Origin: an uncultured Pseudomonadota bacterium
GTDB taxonomy: Bacteria > Pseudomonadota > Alphaproteobacteria > RF32 > CAG-239
Direction: 5' to 3'
NCBI GenBank assembly: GCA_949295395.1
Contig: CASFLB010000072.1
Span: forward strand, 1-5,903
Length of the DNA stretch: 5,903 nt
In this document: positions 5,859 through 5,903 of the stretch, in pieces
Layout of the letters: every line of letters begins with the position of its first letter
How positions within the stretch are numbered: the stretch's first letter is position 1
The notes under the pieces: generated by a model
The model's input: only the letters and a program-made list of their open reading frames with translations
Databases searched by the model: none
Told to the model about the DNA's origin: nothing
Program-made: the position numbers and the translations under genes

Positions 5859-5903
5859 ATGTTTTATTCACGACAAAAGGCGGTGCTATCCGCTGTGCTG
5901 ATA
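5859..5903 (+). CDS. Start of an unidentified gene, truncated by the window edge
   Basis: Only 15 codons are visible, reading MFYSRQKAVLSAVLI. AAGGAG at 5846-5851 lies seven bases before the ATG, and a strong promoter stands upstream, so the start is credible. A basic N-terminal segment followed by a hydrophobic run suggests a signal peptide or membrane anchor, but too little is present to assign a family. Confidence 0.65.
   Translation, partial: MFYSRQKAVLSAVLI

Noticed and set aside
1..5903. CRISPR arrays, tRNA or rRNA genes, insertion sequences, long repeats
   Set aside because: No regularly spaced repeats, cloverleaf-like segments, transposase motifs or flanking inverted repeats were seen on either strand.

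Overview
This window most likely comes from an AT-rich alphaproteobacterium. The strongest clue is a perfect alphaproteobacterial-type LexA operator, GAAC-N7-GAAC, at 365-379. Shine-Dalgarno sites of the form AAGGAG and consensus-like sigma70 promoters precede most genes. A host-associated or gut lineage is possible but is only my inference from base composition and the style of the last large protein.

Layout, left to right. (1) 1-297, minus strand: the N-terminal 99 residues of an S66-family (MccF / L,D-carboxypeptidase) serine peptidase. (2) 298-399: a compact divergent control region with a promoter on each strand, overlapping -10 elements and one LexA operator placed to affect both. (3) 400-2000, plus strand: a two-gene translesion polymerase V operon, umuD-like then umuC, with overlapping stop and start codons. 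(4) 2062-2820, plus strand: a small potassium channel with a TVGYGD filter, 61 bases after umuC and possibly read through from it. (5) 2817-3722, minus strand: fmt, methionyl-tRNA formyltransferase, convergent with the channel and overlapping it by four bases. (6) 3723-3857: a second divergent promoter region. (7) 3858-5723, plus strand: a 621-residue protein of unknown role with an HELKH zinc-peptidase-like motif, closed by a strong intrinsic terminator. (8) 5796-5903: a near-consensus extended -10 promoter and the first 15 codons of another gene.

The most interesting point is the UmuD-like protein. It starts where E. coli UmuD is cut to give UmuD', and both residues of the self-cleavage dyad are replaced (Ser60 by Ala37, Lys97 by Arg74). 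The partner UmuC looks intact: metal-binding acidic residues and a clamp-binding motif are present. The simplest reading is a polymerase V whose accessory subunit is made already 'activated', so that the RecA-dependent cleavage checkpoint is gone and control rests mainly on LexA repression. The same LexA operator sits in the -35/-10 spacer of the divergent S66 peptidase promoter, which suggests that this peptidase is also a damage-response gene.
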